A stretch of DNA of 64,000 bases from Stenotrophomonas sp. 169 (GTDB lineage Bacteria > Pseudomonadota > Gammaproteobacteria > Xanthomonadales > Xanthomonadaceae). A model generated the notes under the pieces. It ran no database searches and was not told the DNA's origin. It saw nothing but the letters and a program-made list of their open reading frames with translations. Where the stretch lies: the NCBI RefSeq assembly GCF_014621775.1, contig NZ_CP061204.1, forward strand, positions 1,880,501-1,944,500. Reading direction: 5' to 3'. This document shows positions 18,222 through 27,130 of the stretch, in pieces (within the stretch, counting starts at the first letter, position 1; every line of letters begins with the position of its first letter). Position numbers and translations under genes: made by a program.

Positions 18222-19550
18222 ATGGCGCGTCATCCAATTTCTCTGCGCGAACATCTCCGGCCTTCATCGCTGGCCCAGCGTGTCGAGCAGGCTGAGTTCC
18301 GTCCCATGTTGGCTGACGGCCGCCCCGCAACCCTGACGACGCAGAGGGGCTCTGCCGCCCAAGGGCGCCTGCCGCTGGCGTCGCTGCTGGCGCTGGCGAT
18401 GGCGGCGTTCATTACCATCCTGACCGAAGCGCTGCCTGCTGGTCTGTTGCCGCAGATGGCGCACAGTCTGGCGGTGTCTGAAGCCTGGGTCGGGCAGACC
18501 GTCACCCTCTACGCCGTGGGTTCCCTGTTGGCGGCGATTCCACTGACGGCCTCGACGCAGGGCCTACGTCGCCGACCCCTGTTGTTGGCGGCCCTTGCGG
18601 GCTTTGTAGTGGCCAATACCGTGACGACATTTTCTGCCAGCTATGTCCTGACCATGGCGGCGCGTTTTGTGGCGGGCGTGTCGGCCGGACTGGTGTGGGC
18701 GCTGCTGGCCGGTTACGCCGCGCGCATGGTTCCGGCCCATCAGAAGGGCCGTGCGATTGCGGTTGCGATGGTCGGCACACCGTTGGCGCTGTCGCTGGGC
18801 GTGCCCGCCGGCACCTACATTGGCAATCTGGTCGGCTGGCGGATGTGCTTTGGCATCATGAGCGCGCTGGCGCTGGTGCTCATGGTGTGGGCGCGCATCA
18901 AACTGCCAGATTTTGCAGGCCAGCCCGCCGGCAGGGCGTCGTCGCTGCGACAGGTCTTCACGTTGCCCGGCGTGCGCCCGGTCCTGTTCGTCGTCCTGGC
19001 TTTCGTGTTGGCGCATAACGTTCTCTATACCTACATCGCGCCGTTTCTGGCGGCGGCGGGCATGGTGGAGCGGACAGACGTGGTGCTGCTGGTGTTCGGC
19101 CTCTCGTCGCTGCTGGGGATATGGATCATTGGCGTACTGATCGACCGTCGGCTGCGTGCACTGACGCTCGCCAGCATGGCGTTGTTCGGAATGGCCGCGT
19201 TGGCGCTCGGCGTGGCCGGTGATGCGCCCAAGGTCGTGTATGTGGCTGTGGCAGCCTGGGGCCTGGCGTTCGGTGGGTCGGCGACGCTGTTCCAGACAGC
19301 ATTGGCCAACGTGGCAGGGGACGCTGCAGATGTCGCGCAGGCGATGCTGGTCACGGCGTGGAACCTGGCGATTGCCGGAGGCGCCCTGGTGGGAGGCGTG
19401 CTGCTTGAGCGGGTGGGCGTCCACGGTTTCCCGCCGGTCTTGCTGGGGCTGTTGGTAGCGGCGCTGGGGGTGGTGTGGGCAGCCAGGCGGCACGGGTTTT
19501 CTGCTCCGGTGCCCCTGCCACCATTTGCCCACAAAACCGAGCAGCGCTAA
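18222..19550 (+). CDS. MFS transporter, DHA1 type
   Basis: 442 aa with a roughly 50-residue hydrophilic N-terminus before helix 1 (LLALAMAAFITILTEALPAG), then twelve helices. Visible signatures are TQGLRRRPLLL in loop 2-3 and AGVSAGLVWALLAGYAARMV in helix 4-5. A later in-frame start may be used, since the N-terminal extension is unusual for the family. The gene is divergent from a LysR gene, and a TetR gene follows only 9 bases after its stop, suggesting a shared transcript. Confidence 0.86.
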   Translation: MARHPISLREHLRPSSLAQRVEQAEFRPMLADGRPATLTTQRGSAAQGRLPLASLLALAMAAFITILTEALPAGLLPQMAHSLAVSEAWVGQTVTLYAVGSLLAAIPLTASTQGLRRRPLLLAALAGFVVANTVTTFSASYVLTMAARFVAGVSAGLVWALLAGYAARMVPAHQKGRAIAVAMVGTPLALSLGVPAGTYIGNLVGWRMCFGIMSALALVLMVWARIKLPDFAGQPAGRASSLRQVFTLPGVRPVLFVVLAFVLAHNVLYTYIAPFLAAAGMVERTDVVLLVFGLSSLLGIWIIGVLIDRRLRALTLASMALFGMAALALGVAGDAPKVVYVAVAAWGLAFGGSATLFQTALANVAGDAADVAQAMLVTAWNLAIAGGALVGGVLLERVGVHGFPPVLLGLLVAALGVVWAARRHGFSAPVPLPPFAHKTEQR

Positions 19551-19559
19551 CCTCCCGCA

Positions 19560-20186
19560 ATGACAATTCCACTCTCCGCAGCGCCCGAGACCGTCCGCGG
19601 CCCCGCTGAGCATGATGTGCGCACCCAGATCATCGAGGCGGCCACGGCGCACTTCAGCCACTACGGTTATGACAAGACCACGGTGTCCGACCTGGCCAAG
19701 GCCATCGGCTTTTCGAAGGCGTACATCTACAAGTTCTTCCCGTCCAAGCAGGCCATTGGCGAACTGATCTGTGCGAACTGCTTGAGTCAGATCGAAGCGG
19801 ACGTGCATCAGGCGCTCAGTGCGACGGCTGCGCCGCCAGAGAAGCTGCTGGTGCTGTTCACGGTGATTGTCGAGTCCAGTCTTCGGCTGTTTCTACAGGA
19901 CCGGCGCCTCTACGAAATCGCGGTCGCGGCCGCGACCGATCAGTGGCCCTCGGCGCAGGCCTACCAGGCCCGCATCCGGAAACAGGTCGAGGACATCCTC
20001 AAAGAGGGGCGTACATCGGGCGAGTTCGAGACCGTGTCAGACCTGCAGATGACGAGCCACGCGGTCTATCAGGTGCTGGCCCCGTACCTGAACCCCGTAA
20101 CGCTTCCCCATCTGAAGGCGTTGCACGCTGAACACCCTCAAGCGCTGCAGCAGCTGGTCCTGCGGAGCCTTGCGCCACAGCGATAG
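19560..20186 (+). CDS. TetR-family regulator of the RND efflux operon
   Basis: 208 aa. N-terminal HTH (residues about 20-66): IIEAATAHFSHYGYDKTTVSDLAKAIGFSKAYIYKFF (shown in parts: GYDKTTVSDLAK, GFSKAYIYKFFPSK). The rest is the usual helical ligand-binding domain. It sits directly before the RND adaptor gene. A dyad AGTGAC-N14-GTCACT overlaps its stop codon and spans a promoter-like TTGACG, so it probably represses the pump operon from that site. Confidence 0.88.
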   Translation: MTIPLSAAPETVRGPAEHDVRTQIIEAATAHFSHYGYDKTTVSDLAKAIGFSKAYIYKFFPSKQAIGELICANCLSQIEADVHQALSATAAPPEKLLVLFTVIVESSLRLFLQDRRLYEIAVAAATDQWPSAQAYQARIRKQVEDILKEGRTSGEFETVSDLQMTSHAVYQVLAPYLNPVTLPHLKALHAEHPQALQQLVLRSLAPQR

Positions 20187-20221
20187 TGACGGTTGACGAA
20201 AATGGTCACTAGGAACAGAAT
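20185..20221 (+). promoter_or_regulatory. Candidate promoter with TetR-type operator dyad for the RND operon
   Basis: AGTGAC (20185-20190) and GTCACT (20205-20210) form a perfect inverted repeat with 14 bases between. Inside it TTGACG (20193-20198) is a good -35; 17 bases later CAGAAT (20216-20221) is a fair -10. The adaptor gene ATG follows at 20252. A repressor on this dyad would cover the -35. Confidence 0.5.
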
Positions 20222-20251
20222 GCATCCGGATATCCCATTCCGGAAGACCGT

Positions 20252-21364
20252 ATGCGGCGCCGTCTTGTAGTTTCAGCCCTCTCCTGTGTTGTTCCGTTGT
20301 TCCTTGTGGCGTGCGGAAAGTCGGAAGACGTCGACCCCCGGACCGCTCCGCCCATCGTCCGGGTTGCTCAGGTGCAACCGGCCGCAGGAAACGCGCGCAC
20401 GTTTACCGGTACCATCGCCGCCCGCGTGCAGAGCGATCTCGCCTTTCGCGTGGGGGGCAAAGTCACCGAGCGCCTCGTAGAGACCGGTCAGACCGTCAGG
20501 CGCGGCGATGTGCTCTACCGGATTGATCCGCTTGATCTGAACCTGGCAGCGGCCTCGCAACAGCAAGCCGTTATCGCGGCCCGGGCGCAAAGCGTGCAGG
20601 CCACCGCGGACGAAGCGCGGTATCGCGATCTGGCGACCAAGGGCGTCGTATCCCGGTCGGCCTACGATCAGATCAAAGCCGCGGCGGATGCAGCATCGGC
20701 GCAGCTCAAGGCGGCCGAGGCGCAATCCGGGGTTGCACGCAATGCCAGCCAGTACACCGTGCTCGTCGCCGATGCCGATGGGGTGGTGATGTCCATCGCT
20801 GCGGAGCCCGGCCAGGTCGTCGCGGCGGGACAGATCGTCGCCCGGCTTGCCCGTGCAGGTAGTCGAGAGGCGCTGGTCCAACTGCCCGAGACGCTGCGTC
20901 CCTCGATCGGCTCGGTAGCCTCGGCGTCCGCGTTCGGGGGGAGCGTCAAGATTCCCGCCCGGTTGCGCGTGCTCTCCGAATCGGCCGACCCCGCAACCCG
21001 CACGTTTGAAGCGCGCTACACCCTGGAAGAGGGCGGCACGGCGCTGCCCTTGGGTTCAACAGTGGCCGTAGAGATGGCCGGTGCTGTACCTGCCGGCGCG
21101 TCCGCAGGCGTTGAAGTACCGTTGGGTGCGCTGTTCGATCCTGGCACCGGCCCCGGCGTGTGGGTGATCGACGGTAAGCCGCTCAAAGCCCGTTGGATGC
21201 CGGTAGCGGTCAAGCAATTCAGCGATGACCACGCCCTGGTTGCGGGTGCCCTGAACGCATCGGATCGCGTGGCGGCCCTTGGCGCCCATCTGCTGCGCGA
21301 AGGCCAGCTGGTTCGATTGGCTGACACGGCCAGCAGCGCCGCGGCAGACGGAGTGCGTCCGTGA
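20252..21364 (+). CDS. RND efflux periplasmic adaptor (MFP) lipoprotein
   Basis: 370 aa. Lipoprotein signal with lipobox LVACGKSE. The biotinyl-lipoyl-like half-motifs GKVTERLVETGQTVRRGDVL and AEPGQVVAAGQIVARL flank an alpha-helical hairpin (AVIAARAQSVQATADEARYR). The beta-barrel part includes LRVLSESADPATRTFEAR. This is a membrane fusion protein linking an RND pump to an outer-membrane TolC-type channel. It overlaps the pump gene by 4 bases (GTGA). No outer-membrane factor gene is adjacent, so a channel encoded elsewhere must serve. Confidence 0.92.
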   Translation: MRRRLVVSALSCVVPLFLVACGKSEDVDPRTAPPIVRVAQVQPAAGNARTFTGTIAARVQSDLAFRVGGKVTERLVETGQTVRRGDVLYRIDPLDLNLAAASQQQAVIAARAQSVQATADEARYRDLATKGVVSRSAYDQIKAAADAASAQLKAAEAQSGVARNASQYTVLVADADGVVMSIAAEPGQVVAAGQIVARLARAGSREALVQLPETLRPSIGSVASASAFGGSVKIPARLRVLSESADPATRTFEARYTLEEGGTALPLGSTVAVEMAGAVPAGASAGVEVPLGALFDPGTGPGVWVIDGKPLKARWMPVAVKQFSDDHALVAGALNASDRVAALGAHLLREGQLVRLADTASSAAADGVRP

Positions 21365-24300
21365 GTGGCTTCAACCTGTCAGCGCTTGCGGTACGCGAGC
21401 GCGCCATTACGGTCTTTTTGATCTTTCTGATCTCTGTTGCCGGCATCGTCTCGTTCTTCCAGCTCGGCCGCGCCGAGGACCCCGCGTTCACCGTCAAAGT
21501 CATGACCATCGTGACGGCGTGGCCGGGCGCCACGCCGACGGAAATGCAGGATCAGGTCGCCGAGAAGCTGGAAAAGCGCCTGCAGGAGCTGCGGTGGTAC
21601 GACCGCAGCGAAACCTACACCCGACCGGGATTGTCCTTCACCACGCTGACGTTGCAGGACGGCACGCCCCCTTCGGCCGTGCAGGAAGAGTTCTATCAAG
21701 CGCGCAAGAAAATGGCAGACGAAGCCGCCAATCTGCCGGCGGGCGTCATCGGTCCGATGGTCAACGACGAATATGCGGATGTCACCTTCGCGCTGTTCGC
21801 CTTGAAAGCGAAGGGGGAGCCCTTCCGTTTACTCGCGCGCGATGCGGAGACCCTGCGCCAGCGATTGCTGCACGTGCCCGGTGTAAAGAAGGTCAACATC
21901 ATCGGCGAGCAGTCCGAGCGCATCTATGTGGAGCTGTCCCATGAGCGGCTGGCGAACCTCGGCATCACACCGCAGGACGTGTTCGGGGCGCTGAACGGCC
22001 AGAACGCCCTTACGCCAGCCGGCTCTGTGGAGGCCAAAGGGCCGCAGATATTCATTCGCCTGGATGGTGCGCTGGATCAGCTGGAAAAGATCCGGGATAC
22101 GCCCATCGTGGCACAGGGCAGGACGCTCAAGCTGCGGGACATTGCCACCGTCAAGCGGGGTTATGAGGATCCGTCGACCTTCATGATCCGCAACGGTGGC
22201 GAGCCGGCCATGCTGCTGGGCATCGTCATGCGTGACGGCTGGAATGGCCTGGATCTTGGTGAATCCCTCGATGCAGAGGTCAAGAAGATCAACGACGGGC
22301 TGCCGGTGGGGATGGCCTTGGACAAGGTCACCGATCAGGCGGTGAACATCAGCTCGTCGGTAGACGAGTTCATGATGAAATTCTTCGCCGCGCTGCTGGT
22401 GGTGATGCTGGTCTGCTTCGTCAGCATGGGCTGGCGGGTGGGTGTGGTAGTGGCAGCGGCCGTGCCGCTGACGCTGGCTGCGGTGTTCATGGTGATGGCC
22501 GCCACCGGCAAGAACTTTGACCGCATCACGCTGGGTTCGTTGATCCTGGCACTCGGCCTGCTGGTCGACGACGCGATCATTGCCATCGAAATGATGGTGG
22601 TCAAAATGGAAGAGGGCTACAGCCGGGTCAAGGCATCGGCCTACGCGTGGAGTCACACGGCAGCGCCCATGTTGGCGGGCACGCTGGTGACCGCCGTGGG
22701 CTTCATGCCCAATGGCTTTGCCCGGTCCACCGCGGGCGAATACACCAGCAACATGTTCTGGATCGTGGGCATCGCGCTGATCGTGTCGTGGGTGGTCGCG
22801 GTGTTTTTCACGCCCTACCTGGGCGTGAAGCTGCTGCCCGAACTCAAGACCGTCGAAGGCGGGCACAGCAGTCTCTACGACACGCCGCGCTACCACCGTT
22901 TCCGATCGATCCTGGCGCGTGTGATTGCGCGCAAGTGGCTTGCCGCTGGCTCGGTGATTGCGCTGTTCGTGCTTTCGGTGGTGGGGATGGGGTTGGTCAA
23001 GAAGCAGTTCTTCCCTATCTCTGATCGCCCGGAGGTGTTGGTCGAAGTGCAGATGCCCTACGGCACGGCCATCGAACAGACCAGCCTGGCGACGCGGAAG
23101 GTCGAGAAATGGCTTTCTGCGCAGGAAGAATCGAAGATCGTCACGGCCTACATCGGCCAAGGGGCGCCACGGTTCTATCTGGCCATCTCGCCGGAACTAC
23201 CGGATCCCGCGTTTGCCAAGATCGTGGTGCGTACCGACAGCCAGGAACAGCGCGATTCCCTGAAAGCAAAGCTGCGTCAGGCGGTGTCCGAGGGGCTGGC
23301 ACCGGAAGCAAGCGTGCGTGTGACGCAGCTGGTGTTTGGTCCTTATTCGCCTTATCCCGTGGCCTATCGGGTCAGCGGACCAGATGTCGACGTGATCCGT
23401 GGCATCGCGGCCAAGGTCGAGCAGACCCTGCACGCCAGCCCGATGATGCGCACCGTCAACAGCGACTGGGGCGTGCGCACGCCGACGCTGCACTTCACCT
23501 TGGATCAGGACCGCCTGCAGGCGATGGGGATGACCTCGGCCTCTGTTTCGCAGCAGCTGCAGTTCTTCCTGAGTGGCGTGCCGGTGACGGCGGTTCGCGA
23601 GGACATCCGCACCGTTGAAGTGGTGGCGCGGTCCGGCGGGGAAACACGGCTGGATCCTGCTCGGATTGCGGACTTCACCCTGGTCGGGGCGGCTGGCCAG
23701 CGCGTGCCCCTGTCCCAGATCGGCGCGGTGGAGGTCCGGATGGAAGAGCCGGTGCTGCGCCGTCGTGATCGCGTTCCCACCATCACCGTGCGCGGTGACA
23801 TTGACGATGCGCTGCAGCCACCGGACGTATCCACCGCGATCAGCATGCAGCTTGAGCCGCTCATTGCCTCGCTGCCCGAGGGCTACGCCATTACCCAGGC
23901 GGGGTCCATCGAGGAATCCGGCAAGGCCATGAGCGCGATGCTGCCGCTGTTCCCGATCATGCTGGCGGTGACCCTGCTGATCATCATCCTGCAGGTGCGC
24001 TCCATCTCGGCGATGATCATGGTCTTCATGACCAGTCCGTTGGGGCTGATCGGCGTGGTGCCGACCCTGCTGCTGTTCCAGCAGCCGTTCGGCATCAATG
24101 CGCTGGTGGGCTTGATTGCCCTGTCGGGCATCCTGATGCGCAACACGCTCATCCTCATCGGGCAGATCCACGAGAACGAAGCAGCCGGGATGGAGACCTT
24201 CCACGCCATCATCGAGGCGACGGTGCATCGCGCGCGCCCGGTGATCCTGACCTCCCTGGCGGCGGTGCTTGCGTTCATTCCGCTGACCCACTCGGTGTTC

Positions 24301-24426
24301 TGGGGAACGCTCGCCTACACGTTGATCGGCGGCACCATCGCCGGCACGGTGATGACGCTGGTGTTCCTCCCGGCGATGTATGCCATCTGGTTCAAGGTCC
24401 GGGCGGGAAAAGCCCCCGCTGTCTGA
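21361..24426 (+). CDS. RND multidrug efflux permease
   Basis: 1021 aa, the usual AcrB-family length. Start GTG overlapping the adaptor stop. N-terminal helix AITVFLIFLISVAGIVSFFQL, then the porter domain with WPGATPTEMQDQVAEKLEK. Proton-relay aspartates D403/D404 lie in LGLLVDDAIIAIEMM of helix 4. The second half repeats the topology and ends in LVFLPAMYAIWFKV. It exports amphiphilic compounds across the envelope using the proton gradient. Neighbours: TetR and adaptor upstream, a fabF paralogue downstream. Confidence 0.94.
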   Translation: MSGFNLSALAVRERAITVFLIFLISVAGIVSFFQLGRAEDPAFTVKVMTIVTAWPGATPTEMQDQVAEKLEKRLQELRWYDRSETYTRPGLSFTTLTLQDGTPPSAVQEEFYQARKKMADEAANLPAGVIGPMVNDEYADVTFALFALKAKGEPFRLLARDAETLRQRLLHVPGVKKVNIIGEQSERIYVELSHERLANLGITPQDVFGALNGQNALTPAGSVEAKGPQIFIRLDGALDQLEKIRDTPIVAQGRTLKLRDIATVKRGYEDPSTFMIRNGGEPAMLLGIVMRDGWNGLDLGESLDAEVKKINDGLPVGMALDKVTDQAVNISSSVDEFMMKFFAALLVVMLVCFVSMGWRVGVVVAAAVPLTLAAVFMVMAATGKNFDRITLGSLILALGLLVDDAIIAIEMMVVKMEEGYSRVKASAYAWSHTAAPMLAGTLVTAVGFMPNGFARSTAGEYTSNMFWIVGIALIVSWVVAVFFTPYLGVKLLPELKTVEGGHSSLYDTPRYHRFRSILARVIARKWLAAGSVIALFVLSVVGMGLVKKQFFPISDRPEVLVEVQMPYGTAIEQTSLATRKVEKWLSAQEESKIVTAYIGQGAPRFYLAISPELPDPAFAKIVVRTDSQEQRDSLKAKLRQAVSEGLAPEASVRVTQLVFGPYSPYPVAYRVSGPDVDVIRGIAAKVEQTLHASPMMRTVNSDWGVRTPTLHFTLDQDRLQAMGMTSASVSQQLQFFLSGVPVTAVREDIRTVEVVARSGGETRLDPARIADFTLVGAAGQRVPLSQIGAVEVRMEEPVLRRRDRVPTITVRGDIDDALQPPDVSTAISMQLEPLIASLPEGYAITQAGSIEESGKAMSAMLPLFPIMLAVTLLIIILQVRSISAMIMVFMTSPLGLIGVVPTLLLFQQPFGINALVGLIALSGILMRNTLILIGQIHENEAAGMETFHAIIEATVHRARPVILTSLAAVLAFIPLTHSVFWGTLAYTLIGGTIAGTVMTLVFLPAMYAIWFKVRAGKAPAV

Positions 24427-24462
24427 CAGCGACCCGGACCTCTTTTATATGGGAAGTGACTC

Positions 24463-25740
24463 ATGAGCATTGCTGACAAAGATCGCATCGTGGTGACCGG
24501 AATGGGCGCGGTCAGCCCACTCGGCTGCGGCGTTGAAACGGTTTGGTCGCGCCTGTTGGCCGGATGCTCTGGCATCGGGTCGCTGGGTGCCGAGCTTGCG
24601 GAGGGAACCGGCTGTGCAGTCGGTGGTCGCGTACCTGATCGTCTTCAAGACCCGGAAGCGGGCTTTGATTCCACCGGCATCATCGCGCCGAAGGACCTCA
24701 AGAAGATGGATCGGTTTGTCGAGTTCGCGCTGGTCGCCGCCCACGAAGCGCTCGAACAGGCGGGCTGGCGCGAAGCGGATGAGCGCGGGCTGCTGCGAAC
24801 CGCGACGGTGATTGCCACCGGCATCGGTGGGTTCGGATCGATCGTCAATGCCGTCCACACCAACGAAAGCCGGGGGCCTGGCCGGCTGTCGCCGTTCACT
24901 GCGCCCACGTTCCTGGCCAACATGGCGGCGGGGCAGGCGTCGATCCGTTATGGCTTCAAGGGTCCGCAGGGCGCCCCTGTCACGGCCTGCGCGGCAGGCG
25001 TCCAAGCGATCGGTGATGCGGCGCGCCTCATTCGTTCCGGCGAGGCGGACATCGCGCTGTGCGGCGGCGCCGAGGCCGCGATGCACCGGGTCAGTCTGGG
25101 CGGCTTCGCTGCTGCCAAGGCGTTGAGCACGTCGTTCAATGACACGCCCCACGCCGCGTCTCGCCCGTTTGATGAGCAGCGGGACGGGTTTGTCATGTCT
25201 GAAGGGGCAGGGCTGTTGGTGATCGAGCGGCTGGATCATGCGCTGGCGCGCGGTGCTACGCCACTGGCAGAACTGGTCGGCTATGGCACGACGTCGGACG
25301 CGTATCACCTTACTGCCGGGCCCGACGACGGCAGCGGCGCGCGGCGGGCGATGGAGATTGCGCTGACCCAGGCCGGCATTTCTCCGGACCAGGTCCACCA
25401 CATCAACGCGCACGCAACCTCGACCCAGGTGGGCGATCGGGCAGAGCTTGCCGCCATGCGTGCGTTGTTTGGTTCGCGTGCCGATCTGCTGATCGCCGCC
25501 ACCAAGTCGAGCACGGGACATCTTCTGGGTGCTGCGGGTGGCATTGAGGCGATCTTTACGGTGCTTGCGTTGCGCGATCAGATCGTGCCTGCCACGCTCA
25601 ACCTGGAGCATCCCGATGCGCTCGCCGCTGGGCTGTCGATTGTCTGCGGGCACCCCCAGAAGGCCGACATCCAGTTCGCGCTGACCAACGGGTTTGGCTT
25701 CGGCGGAGTAAATGCCAGCGCGTTGTTCAAACGCCTGTGA
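24463..25740 (+). CDS. Beta-ketoacyl-ACP synthase II (FabF-like) in efflux operon
   Basis: 425 aa thiolase-fold condensing enzyme. The full Cys-His-His triad is present: C176 in VTACAAGVQ, H317 in INAHATSTQ and H353 in SSTGHLLGAAGG, with spacing like E. coli FabF. N-terminus VVTGMGAVSPLGCG is standard. It would elongate acyl-ACP with malonyl-ACP in fatty-acid synthesis. Location is unusual: 36 bases after an RND pump and overlapping a tetR gene by 4 bases, not with fabD/fabG/acpP. It is therefore probably a second fabF with a specialised role, such as an inhibitor-resistant copy or part of lipid remodelling (inference). Confidence 0.92.
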   Translation: MSIADKDRIVVTGMGAVSPLGCGVETVWSRLLAGCSGIGSLGAELAEGTGCAVGGRVPDRLQDPEAGFDSTGIIAPKDLKKMDRFVEFALVAAHEALEQAGWREADERGLLRTATVIATGIGGFGSIVNAVHTNESRGPGRLSPFTAPTFLANMAAGQASIRYGFKGPQGAPVTACAAGVQAIGDAARLIRSGEADIALCGGAEAAMHRVSLGGFAAAKALSTSFNDTPHAASRPFDEQRDGFVMSEGAGLLVIERLDHALARGATPLAELVGYGTTSDAYHLTAGPDDGSGARRAMEIALTQAGISPDQVHHINAHATSTQVGDRAELAAMRALFGSRADLLIAATKSSTGHLLGAAGGIEAIFTVLALRDQIVPATLNLEHPDALAAGLSIVCGHPQKADIQFALTNGFGFGGVNASALFKRL

Positions 25741-26342
25741 GCATCTGCGGGCCCGCGCGCAGTGCCAGCAGAACGGCGATGCGCTGGGAAGATGCGAGGT
25801 CGAGAAGTCGGCAACGCATTCTGGAGGCCGCCAGTACGGTGTTTGCGCACTGCGGCTTCGAGAACGCGACGATGAATCGCATTGCAGAAGGGTGCGGAAT
25901 CACCAAGGCGACGATCTACGCATATTTCCGTGACAAGGAATCCCTTTACCGGGTGGTGATGGACGGCCACCTTGATGGACTCCCTGCCGCGGACGTGGAC
26001 CTGCCGAACAGCGCCCCTACCGCCAAGGCGTTGCAGCGGATCCTGGAGGGCATGGCGCGCCTTGCCGCGCATCCGGGCTGCCGGGCGTTTTGTCAGGCGC
26101 TGGCACGTTCTGAGCACGATCGCAGCATTTACTTCGCCCGCTGGGAGACGGTGCTGCACCCGTTTCTGGCCTTGGCAGCGCGGACGTTTGCAAACGCGCC
26201 GCCACAGCTGAAGATGTGGGATGACGGTGAGACCTTCGTCCGACTGGTAGCGGAAGAACATGGCTTGCCGCGTGGCCCATCACCGATGTTCAGACGTGGG
26301 ATGACCGAAGCGCTCGTTGTCCAGGCTTGCCCGCTCACATAG
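25737..26342 (+). CDS. TetR/AcrR-family regulator
   Basis: 201 aa. Start GTG overlaps the fabF stop (GTGA), so translation is probably coupled. HTH at residues about 25-65: ILEAASTVFAHCGFENATMN and GCGITKATIYAYFRDKESLY. The C-terminal domain includes MARLAAHPGCRAFCQALARS and HPFLALAARTF, as in AcrR-like proteins with a TetR_C_7-type domain. It is the second TetR in the RND-fabF operon and may sense a fatty-acid or drug signal; this is inference. Confidence 0.85.
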   Translation: MSICGPARSASRTAMRWEDARSRSRQRILEAASTVFAHCGFENATMNRIAEGCGITKATIYAYFRDKESLYRVVMDGHLDGLPAADVDLPNSAPTAKALQRILEGMARLAAHPGCRAFCQALARSEHDRSIYFARWETVLHPFLALAARTFANAPPQLKMWDDGETFVRLVAEEHGLPRGPSPMFRRGMTEALVVQACPLT

Positions 26343-26706
26343 GTAGCGCTCGACGCCCTGCGGGCGAGGCCGCCCGTCGCGACCACTGTCAGCAACGCCT
26401 TGGTTCTGATGCGATGCCATGACGAGAAACGCAGCAATCCTCATGGACGCTCAAGGCCGTCCCGCCCACGATGTCGGTGCTGACCCGCAGGGCCAGCCGG
26501 GACTGCCATCCCGAACGTCGTTAGCAAAGCATCTCTGTTGTCGCCTTCGGGCACGGCGGAGCATGCGCCCTCGTGCCATCCTTTTGGCGGACGGTGCGGG
26601 GGATCGCATGATCCGCCGGTTAACTGCTTTGTACGACACCGGTATGGCAACCCGCACCGTCCGCCGCCCAGCGCCTGTGCGCTGGCGGCCGCATGCGAGG
26701 CCTTTC
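26343..26706. other. Intergenic region without a recognisable gene
   Basis: About 360 bases after the tetR gene. A frame open from 26419 runs into the next gene, but its first 96 codons look like non-coding translation (Arg/Pro-rich, no domain). I see no clear promoter or terminator. Confidence 0.5.
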
Positions 26707-27087
26707 ATGTCTGTAGAACTCACTGCCGGCGCACGCCTGTACGCTGTGATCGGCGAAGCCGTACACGACCTTCCGCCGCGTTTCGTCAGCCGTCTTGAAG
26801 GCATCCTGAAGGCCCAGGAAGACGCGCAGTACGCCGGGCATCCCGCCGTGCCATCAGCCTCCCCGCAGCCCGGTCACATCAATGGCGGCAAACGCGCTCA
26901 CTTGATGATGATCGAGCGCAAGCTCTCCGGTCTGGACGCCATTCTGGAGATCCTCCATGCCGCGCATATCGACGCCGCCGACGGAGCCGACGAGCCGGTG
27001 ATCGGCGAGCATCTGGTAGAGGGTCTGCTGGTGGCAGGGCGCGATCTGCTGAAGACCTCGCGCGATGCACTGAGCGGCACGTTGTGA
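26707..27087 (+). CDS. Hypothetical helical protein, 126 aa
   Basis: Starts MSVELTAGARLYAVIGEAVH; the longer open frame from 26419 is not convincing. Soluble and mostly helical: FVSRLEGILKAQEDAQYAG, LMMIERKLSGLDAILEILH and GEHLVEGLLVAGRDLLKTS. No signal peptide, membrane segment or catalytic motif. It ends 43 bases before the stop of the convergent CPBP protease gene. I do not recognise the family. Confidence 0.55.
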   Translation: MSVELTAGARLYAVIGEAVHDLPPRFVSRLEGILKAQEDAQYAGHPAVPSASPQPGHINGGKRAHLMMIERKLSGLDAILEILHAAHIDAADGADEPVIGEHLVEGLLVAGRDLLKTSRDALSGTL

Positions 27088-27130
27088 GCGCGTCGTCGGG
27101 ACGTTGCGAGGCGCACTGCACGCTGCCGTA

